NCBI RefSeq assembly: GCF_900104145.1
Contig: NZ_FNLB01000006.1
Span: 62,001-126,000 of the forward strand
Source of the DNA: Pseudovibrio sp. Tun.PSC04-5.I4
Lineage (GTDB): Bacteria; Pseudomonadota; Alphaproteobacteria; Rhizobiales; Stappiaceae
Length of the DNA stretch: 64,000 bases
Direction: 5' to 3'
Within the stretch, counting starts at the first letter, position 1; each line of letters begins with the position of its first letter. The notes under the pieces were generated by a model, which did no database searches, was not told where the DNA came from, and saw only the letters and a list, made by a program, of their open reading frames with translations. Shown here in pieces: positions 26,452 through 35,015 of this stretch. The position numbers and the translations under genes were made by a program.

Positions 26452-26479
26452 ACCTCAGCCGATAAAAGCCGACTGAGGT
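26452..26479 (-). other. Hairpin between arcC and the nhaC-type gene
   Basis: On the minus strand ACCTCAG pairs with CTGAGGT, and the stem extends with G-U pairs towards a TTTTAT loop. It lacks a T-tract. It probably attenuates or protects the message between arcC and the distal antiporter gene. Confidence 0.4.
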
Positions 26480-26486
26480 TTGTGGC

Positions 26487-27419
26487 CTAATAAAAACGTG
26501 TCTCACCAGCATCCAGAGAAACTGAGGTTCCTCTTTGTCCACGAATGGCCTGTGGAACTTCGGAGAGTGTGCAGATGAGCGCTTTTTTTCCAGTTTGTCG
26601 GGCAAAAGTCTGTGCGGCTTCCACCTTGGGGCCCATAGATCCTGCGGCAAAGCCATAGGCATCGAGAGCATCTGGACTAGCAGATTTGATTGCACGTTGG
26701 TTGGGCGTGCCCCAGTCAAGGTAGACAGCGTCAGCATCTGTTGCCATCACGTAGGCTTCTGCCTCAATCTCCTTGGCCAAAAGCGCGGAGCACCGATCCT
26801 TGTCGATCACACATTCCACCCCAACGAGTTTTTTCTCCTCGTTGTACATGGTCGGGATGCCACCACCGCCTGCTGCAATGACCAACACATCATGATCCAG
26901 TAACCACTTGATGGGCCGGATCTCAAAGATGTGCTTAGGTTGCGGGCTAGGGACGACGCGGCGCCATTTATCACCATCTTCGCGGACGGACCAACCTTTG
27001 TCTTTGGCAAGTTTCTCCGCGTCTTCTTTGCTGTAAAGCGGGCCAATTGGTTTGGTGGGATCCTTAAAAGCAGGGTCGTTGGGATCAACCTCCACCTGTG
27101 TGAGGATGGTCGCAAATGATTTCTCATAGGGCAGGAGGTTACCGAGCTCTTGCTCAATCATATAACCAATCATGCCAACCGTCTCGGCGCCCAGCACGTC
27201 CAGCGGATAGGTTTCTACCTGATCATAGGCCGCGCCTTGCAAGGCCAACAGTCCAATCTGGGGGCCATTGCCGTGTGTGATAACCACCTCGTGGCCATCA
27301 TCATAGAGGGGAGCCAGCGCTTCTGCCGCGATGCGTGCATTGTTGCGCTGGTTTTCGGCGGTCATTGCCTCGCCGCGACGAAGCAAAGCGTTTCCGCCTA
27401 GAGCGACGACAACGCGCAT
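26487..27419 (-). CDS. arcC: Carbamate kinase
   Basis: A 310-residue amino acid kinase fold protein. The N-terminus reads VVALGGNALLRRGE, and motifs ITHGNGPQIGLLALQ, AAGGGGIP and VIDKDRCSALLA are typical. It makes ATP from carbamoyl phosphate and ADP, the energy-yielding step of the arginine deiminase pathway. The ATG at 27419 overlaps the arcB stop by one base (TGATG), so translation is coupled; a GTG three bases earlier is less likely. It is the third enzyme gene in arcA-arcB-arcC order. Confidence 0.96.
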   Translation of the reverse strand: MRVVVALGGNALLRRGEAMTAENQRNNARIAAEALAPLYDDGHEVVITHGNGPQIGLLALQGAAYDQVETYPLDVLGAETVGMIGYMIEQELGNLLPYEKSFATILTQVEVDPNDPAFKDPTKPIGPLYSKEDAEKLAKDKGWSVREDGDKWRRVVPSPQPKHIFEIRPIKWLLDHDVLVIAAGGGGIPTMYNEEKKLVGVECVIDKDRCSALLAKEIEAEAYVMATDADAVYLDWGTPNQRAIKSASPDALDAYGFAAGSMGPKVEAAQTFARQTGKKALICTLSEVPQAIRGQRGTSVSLDAGETRFY

Positions 27420-28423
27420 CACCGGCCTCCAATCGTTGCAACCATAATGGCCTTAATGGTGTGAAGGCGGTTTTCAGCCTGTTCGAAGGAAAGGTTACGG
27501 TCAGATTCAAACACGTCATCAGTCACTTCCATTTCGGAAATCCCGAATTTCTGGAAGACGTCTTCACCTACCTTGGTATCGCGGTTATGGAATGCAGGCA
27601 GACAGTGCATGAAATAGGTGTTGGCGTTACCAGTCCCTTCCATCAGCGTTTTGTTGACCTGATAATCCTTCAAAAGCTTGATGCGGGTTTCCCAGATATT
27701 TGCTGGTTCACCCATTGAGACCCAAACATCAGTATGAATAAAGTCAACGTCTTGCGTACCATGTGCAGGATCGTCGGTGATGGTGATACGGGCGCCGTAG
27801 CGTTTTGCGTTTGCTTCGGCAACTTTGACGATCAGGGGGTCTGGTTGCAATTCTTTTGGAGCAATGATCCGCACATCACAACCACACAAGGCGCCGAGCA
27901 TCAACAAAGAGCTCCCCATGTTGTTGCGTGCATCCCCTATGTAAGCAAATGAGATGTCATGCAGGGGCTTTGCACAGTACTCAGTCATGGTCAGCAGGTC
28001 AGCAAGCATTTGGGTTGGGTGCCAGTCATCTGTGAGCCCGTTATAAACAGGAACGCCAGAATACTCGGCAAGCGTCTCAACGGCATTTTGGCCAGAGCCA
28101 CGAAACTCGATAGCATCAAACATGCGCCCGAGAACCCGTGCCGTATCCTTCATGGATTCCTTGTGACCGACCTGAGAGCCTGACGGATCAAGATAGGTTA
28201 CATGAGCACCCTGATCATGTGCAGCAACCTCAAAAGCACAGCGTGTCCGGGTGGATGTCTTCTCAAAAATCAGGCAGATGTTTTTGCCGGCAAGCGTTTG
28301 AGCTTCGGTACCGGAGTATTTGGCCCGTTTTAGATCACGCGCCAGATCCAGCATATAAAGCACTTCGCGCTGGCTGAAGTCTTTGAGCTTTAGGTAACTG
28401 CGACCTTTCAGATTAAAAGCCAT
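27419..28423 (-). CDS. arcB: Catabolic ornithine carbamoyltransferase
   Basis: A 334-residue transcarbamoylase. The carbamoyl-phosphate loop appears as FEKTSTRTRCAFEV (about residues 54-67), with FRGSGQNAVETLAEYSG, the FMHCLPAFHN loop and an ornithine-binding DVWVSMGE segment. The length and the place between arcA and arcC identify it as the catabolic enzyme that splits citrulline to ornithine and carbamoyl phosphate, not the anabolic ArgF. It is separated from arcA by 55 bases. Confidence 0.95.
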   Translation of the reverse strand: MAFNLKGRSYLKLKDFSQREVLYMLDLARDLKRAKYSGTEAQTLAGKNICLIFEKTSTRTRCAFEVAAHDQGAHVTYLDPSGSQVGHKESMKDTARVLGRMFDAIEFRGSGQNAVETLAEYSGVPVYNGLTDDWHPTQMLADLLTMTEYCAKPLHDISFAYIGDARNNMGSSLLMLGALCGCDVRIIAPKELQPDPLIVKVAEANAKRYGARITITDDPAHGTQDVDFIHTDVWVSMGEPANIWETRIKLLKDYQVNKTLMEGTGNANTYFMHCLPAFHNRDTKVGEDVFQKFGISEMEVTDDVFESDRNLSFEQAENRLHTIKAIMVATIGGR

Positions 28424-28478
28424 TTTCTTAACTCTCTATCATTTGGATGTTATTGTTATTCAACGGAGTTTTGAAAGA

Positions 28479-29705
28479 CTAAAAGTCCACTGCATCACGA
28501 ACGATCGGACAGGTCATGCAATGACCTCCACCGCGACCGCGGCCAAGTTCCGAACCGTCAATGGCGATGACTTCCACGCCAGCACGTTGAAGCTTGGAGT
28601 TGGTATAAGTGTTACGGCGATAACCAACGACCACACCGGGTTCGATGCAAACAACGTTGTTGCCATCGTCCCATTGCTCGCGTTCCTGATCGTAGGCATT
28701 TCCGCCAGTTGTCACCACATTGAGCTTTTGTATGCCGAGCGCCTCTGCAACGACCTCGTAAAGATGGCCTTCATCCTGACGATAATCGACCGTATCCGGC
28801 TTCTCTCCGGGGCGAATGGAGAAGCAGATGATCTCATCACAAACACCAGTAAAGGCAGTTGCTTTATCGCGATCCAGTAGGGTGAAGACAGTATCGAGGT
28901 GCATGGCAGCGCGGCTCTTAGGCATCTGACAGGCGATGACGCGGCTTGCGGCATTATGCCGGAACAAGGCACGTGCAACTTGTCCAACGGCTTGCGGTGT
29001 TGTCCGTTCGCCCATCCCGATCAAAACAACACCATTGCCAATTGGCATTACATCGCCGCCTTCAACCGTCGACTCATGGTAGTTTTCATCTGGGTTGCCC
29101 CACCAGATGTTCACTCTGTTTTTGAAATGGGGATGGAATTTATAGATGGCAGTTGTGAGCAGTGTTTCATTCTGGCGTGCTGCCCAATACATCGGGTTTA
29201 CTGTGACCCCGTTATAAATCCAGCAAGAGGTATCTCGCGTAAAAATCGTATTGGGTAAGGGGGGGAGGACAAAATCATTGGCGTCTAAATAACTGCCAAA
29301 GACACCGGTTGGTTTGAAGCCAAGCTCACATCTGGCAATTCCACCAATAAGGTGGTCAGAAAGAAATTTTTCGGGCTGTTCCATGAGCCACGCCCTGAGG
29401 TCTTCGGCCATACCATACCCCACACGGTGGTGCGTGATACGACGATCCAGAAGCCACTTTCTTGCTTCAAGATCCTCTAGCGTTTCTTTCAGGAGGTTGT
29501 GCATTTCAAGAACGTTTACACCGCGTTCTTCCATCCGCAGACAAAAGTCATAGTGGTGCTTTTGTGCTTCTCGAACCCATACGACATCATCAAATAATAG
29601 TTCCTGACAGTTGCCGGGTGTTAAACGCATATGCGCAAGCCCTGGCCGACAAACCATCACCTCCCTTAGCTTGCCAACCTCTGAATGAACACCAAAGTCA
29701 GTCAT
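28479..29705 (-). CDS. arcA: Arginine deiminase
   Basis: A 408-residue amidinotransferase-fold enzyme. Substrate-binding FTRDTSCWI, the EGGDVMPIGNGVVLIGMGERT region, a catalytic MHLDTVFTLLD segment and the C-terminal nucleophile Cys396 in GRGRGGGHCMTCP are all present. It converts arginine to citrulline and ammonia. It is preceded by the YfcC-type carrier gene and a very strong hairpin (29795-29846), and is followed by arcB and arcC. The enzyme is cytosolic. Confidence 0.97.
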   Translation of the reverse strand: MTDFGVHSEVGKLREVMVCRPGLAHMRLTPGNCQELLFDDVVWVREAQKHHYDFCLRMEERGVNVLEMHNLLKETLEDLEARKWLLDRRITHHRVGYGMAEDLRAWLMEQPEKFLSDHLIGGIARCELGFKPTGVFGSYLDANDFVLPPLPNTIFTRDTSCWIYNGVTVNPMYWAARQNETLLTTAIYKFHPHFKNRVNIWWGNPDENYHESTVEGGDVMPIGNGVVLIGMGERTTPQAVGQVARALFRHNAASRVIACQMPKSRAAMHLDTVFTLLDRDKATAFTGVCDEIICFSIRPGEKPDTVDYRQDEGHLYEVVAEALGIQKLNVVTTGGNAYDQEREQWDDGNNVVCIEPGVVVGYRRNTYTNSKLQRAGVEVIAIDGSELGRGRGGGHCMTCPIVRDAVDF

Positions 29706-29794
29706 GTTTCAGACTCCATATTGCGAAGCTTGTTTTTGTTCAAAGGCGCGTTGAGTAGCCTCTGTTTTCTTCAGCCCTGTAGGGGCAATTCTGT

Positions 29795-29846
29795 CTGATC
29801 TCCATTGCTCTTTCTAAACACTGAGGGAAAGAGCAATGGAGATCAG
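29795..29846 (-). other. Perfect 20-bp stem hairpin spanning the carrier gene stop codon
   Basis: 29795-29814 and 29827-29846 are perfect inverted complements of 20 bases with a 12-base loop. The distal arm is coding sequence of the last carrier codons, and the TAG at 29816-29814 lies at the loop edge. There is no T-tract after it. The arc mRNA should fold here into a long stem that translation of the carrier would open. Confidence 0.85.
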
Positions 29847-31214
29847 GACAAAGAGAATGATCACCAAAGGAATGCAGAACCGGAGCCACTTATCGTAGGA
29901 AACACGCCCAATCGCCAAGCCACCCATCACAACCGCAAAGGTTGGGTTGAACAGGTTCAAAAGCCCGCTCGCAGATTGGAAGGCTGTGACCACGTACTCT
30001 GCACCAACATTGGAGAACCCAGCCAACGGCGCCATGATCGGCATGGAAAGCACGGCAAGACCGGAGGAGGATGGAACAAAGAAGGAAAGGACCAGTTCCA
30101 GCCAGAACATCACGTTGATGAAAGCAACCTTACCCAGCCCGCTGACAACTTGCTCGGACCAATAAAGCACGGTGTCGGTAATGGAACCGGCGTCCATCAC
30201 AACCACGATACCGCGAGCTACCCCGATAATCAGCGCTACGCCTAAGAGGTCTCTGGCGCCATCCAGAAAATTATCGACGAACTCGTGTTCACCCGTTCGG
30301 GCGACGATACCAACAAGGATGGAAGCAGCAAGGAACAACGCCGCCATCTCACCCATCCACCATCCAAGGGCGGCCACACCGTAAATCAGCAAGCCAAAGG
30401 TGGTGACGAAGATCGCCATGATCCACCCGTGGTTGGCGGTGAAGTCGGGAATTACATCGGTTGAGACACCTTGGAGGAAATGTTTTTCATTCTTCTCCTT
30501 CATGTCAAAAACTAGAGAGGTGCTGTGATCTGCCTTCACTTTGGCTGCATAGCGCATCACCCAGAGAACGCAAAGGATCCAGCCAACAATGAGTATAAGG
30601 AAGCGTAAGCCAATACCGTCAGTAAACGGCACACCGGCAGCGTTAGAGGCAATAACTGTTGCGAACGGGTTGATGGTGGAGCCGAGCGTTCCTATGCCCG
30701 CTCCAAGCATGATCACCGCCACACCGGTGAGAGAGTCATACCCCGCTCGGATCATGACCGGGATGATGAGAGCGTAGAAGGCCAGGCTTTCCTCTGCCAT
30801 CCCATAGATCGTCCCACCAGCGGCAAAGAAAGCCATGAGTATGGGGATCATGAGGTTCTCTCGCCCTTTCAGGCCGGACATAATCCGCGCAATACCGGCA
30901 TCGATTGCACCGGTACGGGTAACGACCATCAAAAAACCACCAATGACAAGAACAAAGACGGCAACGTCAATCGCATTTGCTTCATAGGAGACTGGATCAT
31001 AAAGGCCGGAGATCGGAGCCATAAAGATTTCAACCGGGCCTTGCGGATTTGGTTCTACCAGGTGGTAGGTGCCGGGCACGGGAACTTCTTTGTCGAGAGC
31101 CGGATTGATAACACGATCATATTTGCCTGCTGGCACAAACCAGGTCGCAATGGCTACAAGGATAATTAGACCAAAAAGAATAGTGAACGCAGTAGGAAAT
31201 TTGAACTTCGACAT
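29814..31214 (-). CDS. YfcC-family membrane carrier, probable arginine/ornithine exchanger
   Basis: A 466-residue membrane protein of the YfcC/DcuC-like superfamily with about twelve hydrophobic segments. Family features include FVPAGKYDRV near the N-terminus, GTIYGMAEESLAFYALIIP and FFVPSSSGLAVLSMPIMAPL. It is the first gene of the arc operon, a place held by the APC-type arginine:ornithine antiporter ArcD in Pseudomonas. YfcC-type proteins in other bacteria have been linked to arginine/ornithine exchange, so the same role is likely here. A different amino acid or peptide substrate cannot be excluded. Confidence 0.85.
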   Translation of the reverse strand: MSKFKFPTAFTILFGLIILVAIATWFVPAGKYDRVINPALDKEVPVPGTYHLVEPNPQGPVEIFMAPISGLYDPVSYEANAIDVAVFVLVIGGFLMVVTRTGAIDAGIARIMSGLKGRENLMIPILMAFFAAGGTIYGMAEESLAFYALIIPVMIRAGYDSLTGVAVIMLGAGIGTLGSTINPFATVIASNAAGVPFTDGIGLRFLILIVGWILCVLWVMRYAAKVKADHSTSLVFDMKEKNEKHFLQGVSTDVIPDFTANHGWIMAIFVTTFGLLIYGVAALGWWMGEMAALFLAASILVGIVARTGEHEFVDNFLDGARDLLGVALIIGVARGIVVVMDAGSITDTVLYWSEQVVSGLGKVAFINVMFWLELVLSFFVPSSSGLAVLSMPIMAPLAGFSNVGAEYVVTAFQSASGLLNLFNPTFAVVMGGLAIGRVSYDKWLRFCIPLVIILFVLISIALSLSV

Positions 31215-31532
31215 TGGTGTTTTCCAACTAGTTGTTCTTGTCGAATTATTTCACAGTGGTTCTACCTATTGGTGAATTATTTCCCCCCGTCAACGTGAAT
31301 TAAAATTTCTCAACCAAGTTCGTTTCCAAATGTTTACTTGGTTGAACTCTTCTATAATTTTGATATTATTTTAAATATTGAAATTTATCTGTAAGTGTAT
31401 TGCAATTGGTCATGTTGTATTCTTGAGTAATTTCAGAATTACTTATATTTTGAAGAATAAGTGGAGCATGTAAGATAATATTAGTTATTGTCTCACCACC
31501 AAATACTTCTCAATGTGGGAGGAAATGTAAAA
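31215..31532. promoter_or_regulatory. AT-rich regulatory region of the arc operon with a 10-bp inverted repeat
   Basis: This gene-free stretch precedes the arc operon. It holds a perfect inverted repeat TCAACCAAGT (31310-31319) and ACTTGGTTGA (31336-31345) with a 16-base spacer, about 100-130 bases before the carrier start, and an AT-rich section at 31355-31450. No clear FNR or ArgR consensus was found. The repeat is a plausible operator for an arginine- or oxygen-responsive regulator encoded elsewhere. A weak hairpin (ACTTAT/ATAAGT near 31440-31462) may end the upstream CofD-like gene. Confidence 0.45.
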
Positions 31533-32717
31533 CTAAACGAAGCTAAGAAGCGTGGTAACCAACTTCTCAGGATCATAGTACGGGACACTTTCCGGTGTTG
31601 TCAGATCACAACCGATCAACGAAATGCCCTGTGCTTCAAGCGCCGCCCAATCAAATTCCATAGCCTGCTGTTCATCTGCGATGACAAAGTTCAATAGTTT
31701 TTCCGTTGGAGTGTCTTGCCCTGCATCCACCCGCAAATGCTTCAGCAAAGCATCAATGCGCTCATTGTGGCTGAGACCAAACTGTTCTGGATCAGTGCCA
31801 AGGTTGGGAACATACACTTTAGGGTTGGGACTTTGCGCGATTGATCTGCCGACCCCTTTTGGCAGAAGGTTCGCAATCAGACTGCTATGAAAGCTGCCCG
31901 GCGGGTAACAAATCAAATCCGCGCTCTCAATAAGATGCCGCCTTTTGGGCGATATTTCGATCTCGACCGGATCCCCACCTGCAAGTGAACGTGTGAGATA
32001 GGTCCGCGCAATGGGGCTGCGAATTGGAGCGGTTTCCTTGCCGGTCATATTGTGTTGACCGACAATCACCTCGCCAGACTCCAGCTCAACGGCCAAATGC
32101 AAACGCGCATCAACCGTGGCAACCACTGTCCCAAGCGTGTTCACCAGTTTGGAAAATAGGAAGATGATCGGGTCGAGCTTTTGATTGTTGTTCAGGTATC
32201 CGCCAGCCAGAATAAGATTGCCAATGCTAGCGCCGCGAAGATCAAAATTCGAGGGCATCGCATCATGAAAAAACGCAAGCTGATTGCGGATCAAACCGCG
32301 CATAGGGTTGGACACCCGGGACATCAACTCACCATGCCCCTCCAGCATATCCACCAAGTCGCCTTGCAGGTCGTCCAGAGTGGCTGTGTTTGGAAAGCGA
32401 TGCGTGAACAACCGATAGATCTCTGACTGGCCAAGCACGCTTTCATCCGCCAATGCAATCAGACGAGACCGTAAATCCCCAATCGCGGGCATACCAAACG
32501 CATGACGTAAAACGGCTGAGCTACCGCCACTGTCAAATGGCGTCATAAAGTGGATGGAGTTGTGTGTGTACTGCTTCAACGCCCGAGCGGTTGGGTTAAG
32601 CGCACTGCCACCACTAAAGAACAGCAAGGTCGGGCCAAGTTCAGGTAAACGTTTATAGCGGCTGACCCTGACGGGATCTGGCAAATTTAGTCCGCGAGAA
32701 ACGTTGAGCTGCTGCAT
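31533..32717 (-). CDS. CofD-like protein (GAK-system type)
   Basis: The 394-residue product belongs to the CofD/YvcK fold: LLFFSGGSALNPTARALK near the start is the nucleotide-binding loop, followed by FDSGGSSAVLR, GDLRSRLIALAD and the mid-protein GASIGNLILAGGY. CofD enzymes transfer phospho-lactate-type groups and YvcK binds UDP-sugars. This longer variant resembles the CofD-like component of the poorly characterised GAK system, but its usual ATP-grasp partner is not adjacent. The ATG at 32717 is taken; a TTG at 32807 would add 30 residues, and neither has a good ribosome site. Function unknown. Confidence 0.7.
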   Translation of the reverse strand: MQQLNVSRGLNLPDPVRVSRYKRLPELGPTLLFFSGGSALNPTARALKQYTHNSIHFMTPFDSGGSSAVLRHAFGMPAIGDLRSRLIALADESVLGQSEIYRLFTHRFPNTATLDDLQGDLVDMLEGHGELMSRVSNPMRGLIRNQLAFFHDAMPSNFDLRGASIGNLILAGGYLNNNQKLDPIIFLFSKLVNTLGTVVATVDARLHLAVELESGEVIVGQHNMTGKETAPIRSPIARTYLTRSLAGGDPVEIEISPKRRHLIESADLICYPPGSFHSSLIANLLPKGVGRSIAQSPNPKVYVPNLGTDPEQFGLSHNERIDALLKHLRVDAGQDTPTEKLLNFVIADEQQAMEFDWAALEAQGISLIGCDLTTPESVPYYDPEKLVTTLLSFV

Positions 32718-33101
32718 GATGAATATTGGCCCGTTTGAAATGAACTGAATCCCAACTGAAGGTTGGTGAGGTGTATTAAACGGATTTATCTGCGGAATGT
32801 CCAACAAGGTGTGTTCTCAAGCGCGCATCCACAAAGATCTCTTGATTTTACCCTAGGTATAGCGGGCTCTGGAATGTCTCTAAGAAATATCAAATGAATA
32901 CTTCAGGTAGATATATCAGGATTCAGTAAAAATCATGTCAAATTCAATCTGAATATTGCGTCACCGTGAACCAGGTCTCCACAAAACAACACAACTACAT
33001 TGAGTTCTTGTGGGTTTGATGGGTATTCCTGTTATCTGTGTTTGACTCAGAATAGTTCAGAGGATGTAAAACTCTGGAAAAACAACAATAGAGAGAAAAG
33101 C
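32718..33101. other. Divergent intergenic region, CofD-like gene / acyl-CoA synthetase
   Basis: I see no convincing gene here. It must hold the promoters of both divergent genes. The AT-rich part around 32880-32960 is the likely promoter zone, but no hexamer pair stood out. The reading frame of the synthetase extends back to 33000 without a ribosome site. Confidence 0.4.
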
Positions 33102-34928
33102 ATGATTTCGCATGCCCAGCCCGTTTCACAGGGAAGAACGCCCGAAGCTTTTACATCCATCCCAAAAGCGTTTACGGAAACGGTCGCACGTCTGGCGGAC
33201 AAACCTGCCTATTTGGTGCGTGGTGAAACAGGGTGGGAAGCAACCAGCTGGCGCGATTATAACCAACAGGTGCGCAGCGCTGCAAAGGCGCTTCTGGCTC
33301 TTGGAGTTAATCCAGGCGACGCTGTTTGTATCTTAAGCTACAACAGACCAGAATGGACCATCATGGACATTGCCGCCATGATGATCGGAGCTGTGCCAAC
33401 CGGGATCTACTGGACTGCAGCTCCGCCGGAAATTAATTACATCCTGCGTCATTCACAGGGTCGCATATTGCTGGCTGAAACCAAAGCTCAGCTGCAGGGC
33501 ATAGGCGAGCATGAAGAAAACATGCGCCACCTGCGTAAGATCATTCGTCTTGATGGCCGCGTGGAAAATCCGGATCAATACACGTGGTCGAGCTTTATGT
33601 CGCTGGGCGAGAACAGTCCGGGCCTTGATGCTGAGCTTGATCGTCGACTGAGCGAAATCACCGCCGCCGATATAGCGCTTCAGATTTATACGTCTGGCAC
33701 AACGGGTCTGCCAAAGGCTGTTCAGATCAGCCATCGTGCCATTCGCGCAGAGTCTGATGCATTGAATTTGGCGTTCGATCCAACCCCAGCAGACCGTTAC
33801 ATCTCCTATTTGCCATTGGCACATATTGCAGAGCAGTGCGGCACCATCATTCAGGCCTGTGATACGGGGTATCCGGTTTACTACGCGACCTCCGTGACCA
33901 GTCTTGGAGAGCACCTGCCAGAGGTTCGCCCCACTGTCACCTTTGGTGTACCGCGGATTTTCGAGAAGATCTGGGAGAAGGTAGAGAAGCAACTCAGCAA
34001 AGAGAAGGGCTTCAAAGGCAAGCTGATCCAATGGTCATTATCTGTTAGCAAAGAATGGTACACCAACCACTTGGCGGGCAAGCGGGCCGGATTTGTTCTT
34101 GAGGCCAAGAAGACACTGGCCAACAAACTGGTGCTGAACAAGATCAAGCACAAGATCGGCCTCGACAAGATGCGCATGTTTGTCAGTGGCGGTGCACCTG
34201 TCTCCAGACGAGTTCTGGAAGCTTTCACCGGACTGGATATTGTTATTCGCGAGGTCTACGGACAATCGGAGAACTGCGGCGGGGCAACCATCAATATCAT
34301 AGGAGCTACCCGTCTTGGTTCCGTAGGACGCCCTATGGATGGTGTGACCATCAAAATTGCAGCCGATGGCGAAATCCTGTGTAAGGCAGACACCAACTTC
34401 TCCGGATATGCGCATGATCCAGCCTCAACTGATGAGACGCTACAAGATGGGTGGCTCTACAGTGGTGATATTGGGTATTTGGATAAAGATGGGTACTTGT
34501 TCATTACAGGACGTAAAAAAGAGCTGATCATCACATCCGGTGGCAAAAACATCTCTCCTGCATTGCTGGAGCACGATTTGATGGAACTGCCACTGGTGGA
34601 ATATGCTGTTGTAGCTGGCAACAACCAGACCTTCTTGAGTGCACTGCTTACCATTGATAGCGGGATGGCAAATCGGTTTGCTATTGAGAATGATCTTAAA
34701 CCGGAAGATGTTCCGGCATCAGACCAGCTGCGCAAAGTACTTCAGGCAGGCATTAATAAAGTGAATGCGCGCCATTCCAGAGTTGAGCGTATTCGTAAGT
34801 TTGAAGTCTTACCAAATGGCTTTTCTATTCAAACGGGTGAACTTACACCGACATTGAAAATCAGAAGAGCCAAAGTGCTGAATAATCACGCAGATGCATT
34901 GGATTCTATCTACAAGCCTGACGATTAG
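33102..34928 (+). CDS. Long-chain acyl-CoA synthetase (AMP-forming)
   Basis: Start at ATG 33102 (MISHAQPVSQ), preceded by GAGAG. The 608 residues show IYTSGTTGLPKAVQISH (about 198-214), VYGQSENCGGATIN, LYSGDIGYLDKDGYLFITGR and the hinge KKELIITSGGKNISP, a set matching long-chain or very-long-chain (bubblegum-like) fatty acyl-CoA synthetases. It activates fatty acids for degradation or lipid synthesis at the membrane. It stands alone, with a terminator after it, and is divergent from the CofD-like gene. Confidence 0.9.
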   Translation: MISHAQPVSQGRTPEAFTSIPKAFTETVARLADKPAYLVRGETGWEATSWRDYNQQVRSAAKALLALGVNPGDAVCILSYNRPEWTIMDIAAMMIGAVPTGIYWTAAPPEINYILRHSQGRILLAETKAQLQGIGEHEENMRHLRKIIRLDGRVENPDQYTWSSFMSLGENSPGLDAELDRRLSEITAADIALQIYTSGTTGLPKAVQISHRAIRAESDALNLAFDPTPADRYISYLPLAHIAEQCGTIIQACDTGYPVYYATSVTSLGEHLPEVRPTVTFGVPRIFEKIWEKVEKQLSKEKGFKGKLIQWSLSVSKEWYTNHLAGKRAGFVLEAKKTLANKLVLNKIKHKIGLDKMRMFVSGGAPVSRRVLEAFTGLDIVIREVYGQSENCGGATINIIGATRLGSVGRPMDGVTIKIAADGEILCKADTNFSGYAHDPASTDETLQDGWLYSGDIGYLDKDGYLFITGRKKELIITSGGKNISPALLEHDLMELPLVEYAVVAGNNQTFLSALLTIDSGMANRFAIENDLKPEDVPASDQLRKVLQAGINKVNARHSRVERIRKFEVLPNGFSIQTGELTPTLKIRRAKVLNNHADALDSIYKPDD

Positions 34929-34946
34929 GTCCTGCTATAAAAGCAA

Positions 34947-34978
34947 AACCCTCGGTCCAGAGGCATGGACCGAGGGTT
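34947..34978. terminator. Bidirectional terminator
   Basis: AACCCTCGGTCCA (34947-34959) and its exact complement (34966-34978) form a 13-bp stem with a 6-base loop. On the minus strand it is followed by TTTTGCTTTT, a good tail for ending the uronate operon. On the plus strand the tail is poor, but the strong stem may still stop the synthetase transcript. Confidence 0.88.
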
Positions 34979-35015
34979 CTGTGGTCGGGATATAGAAGAC
35001 TGAGGAAGGCCTCAG

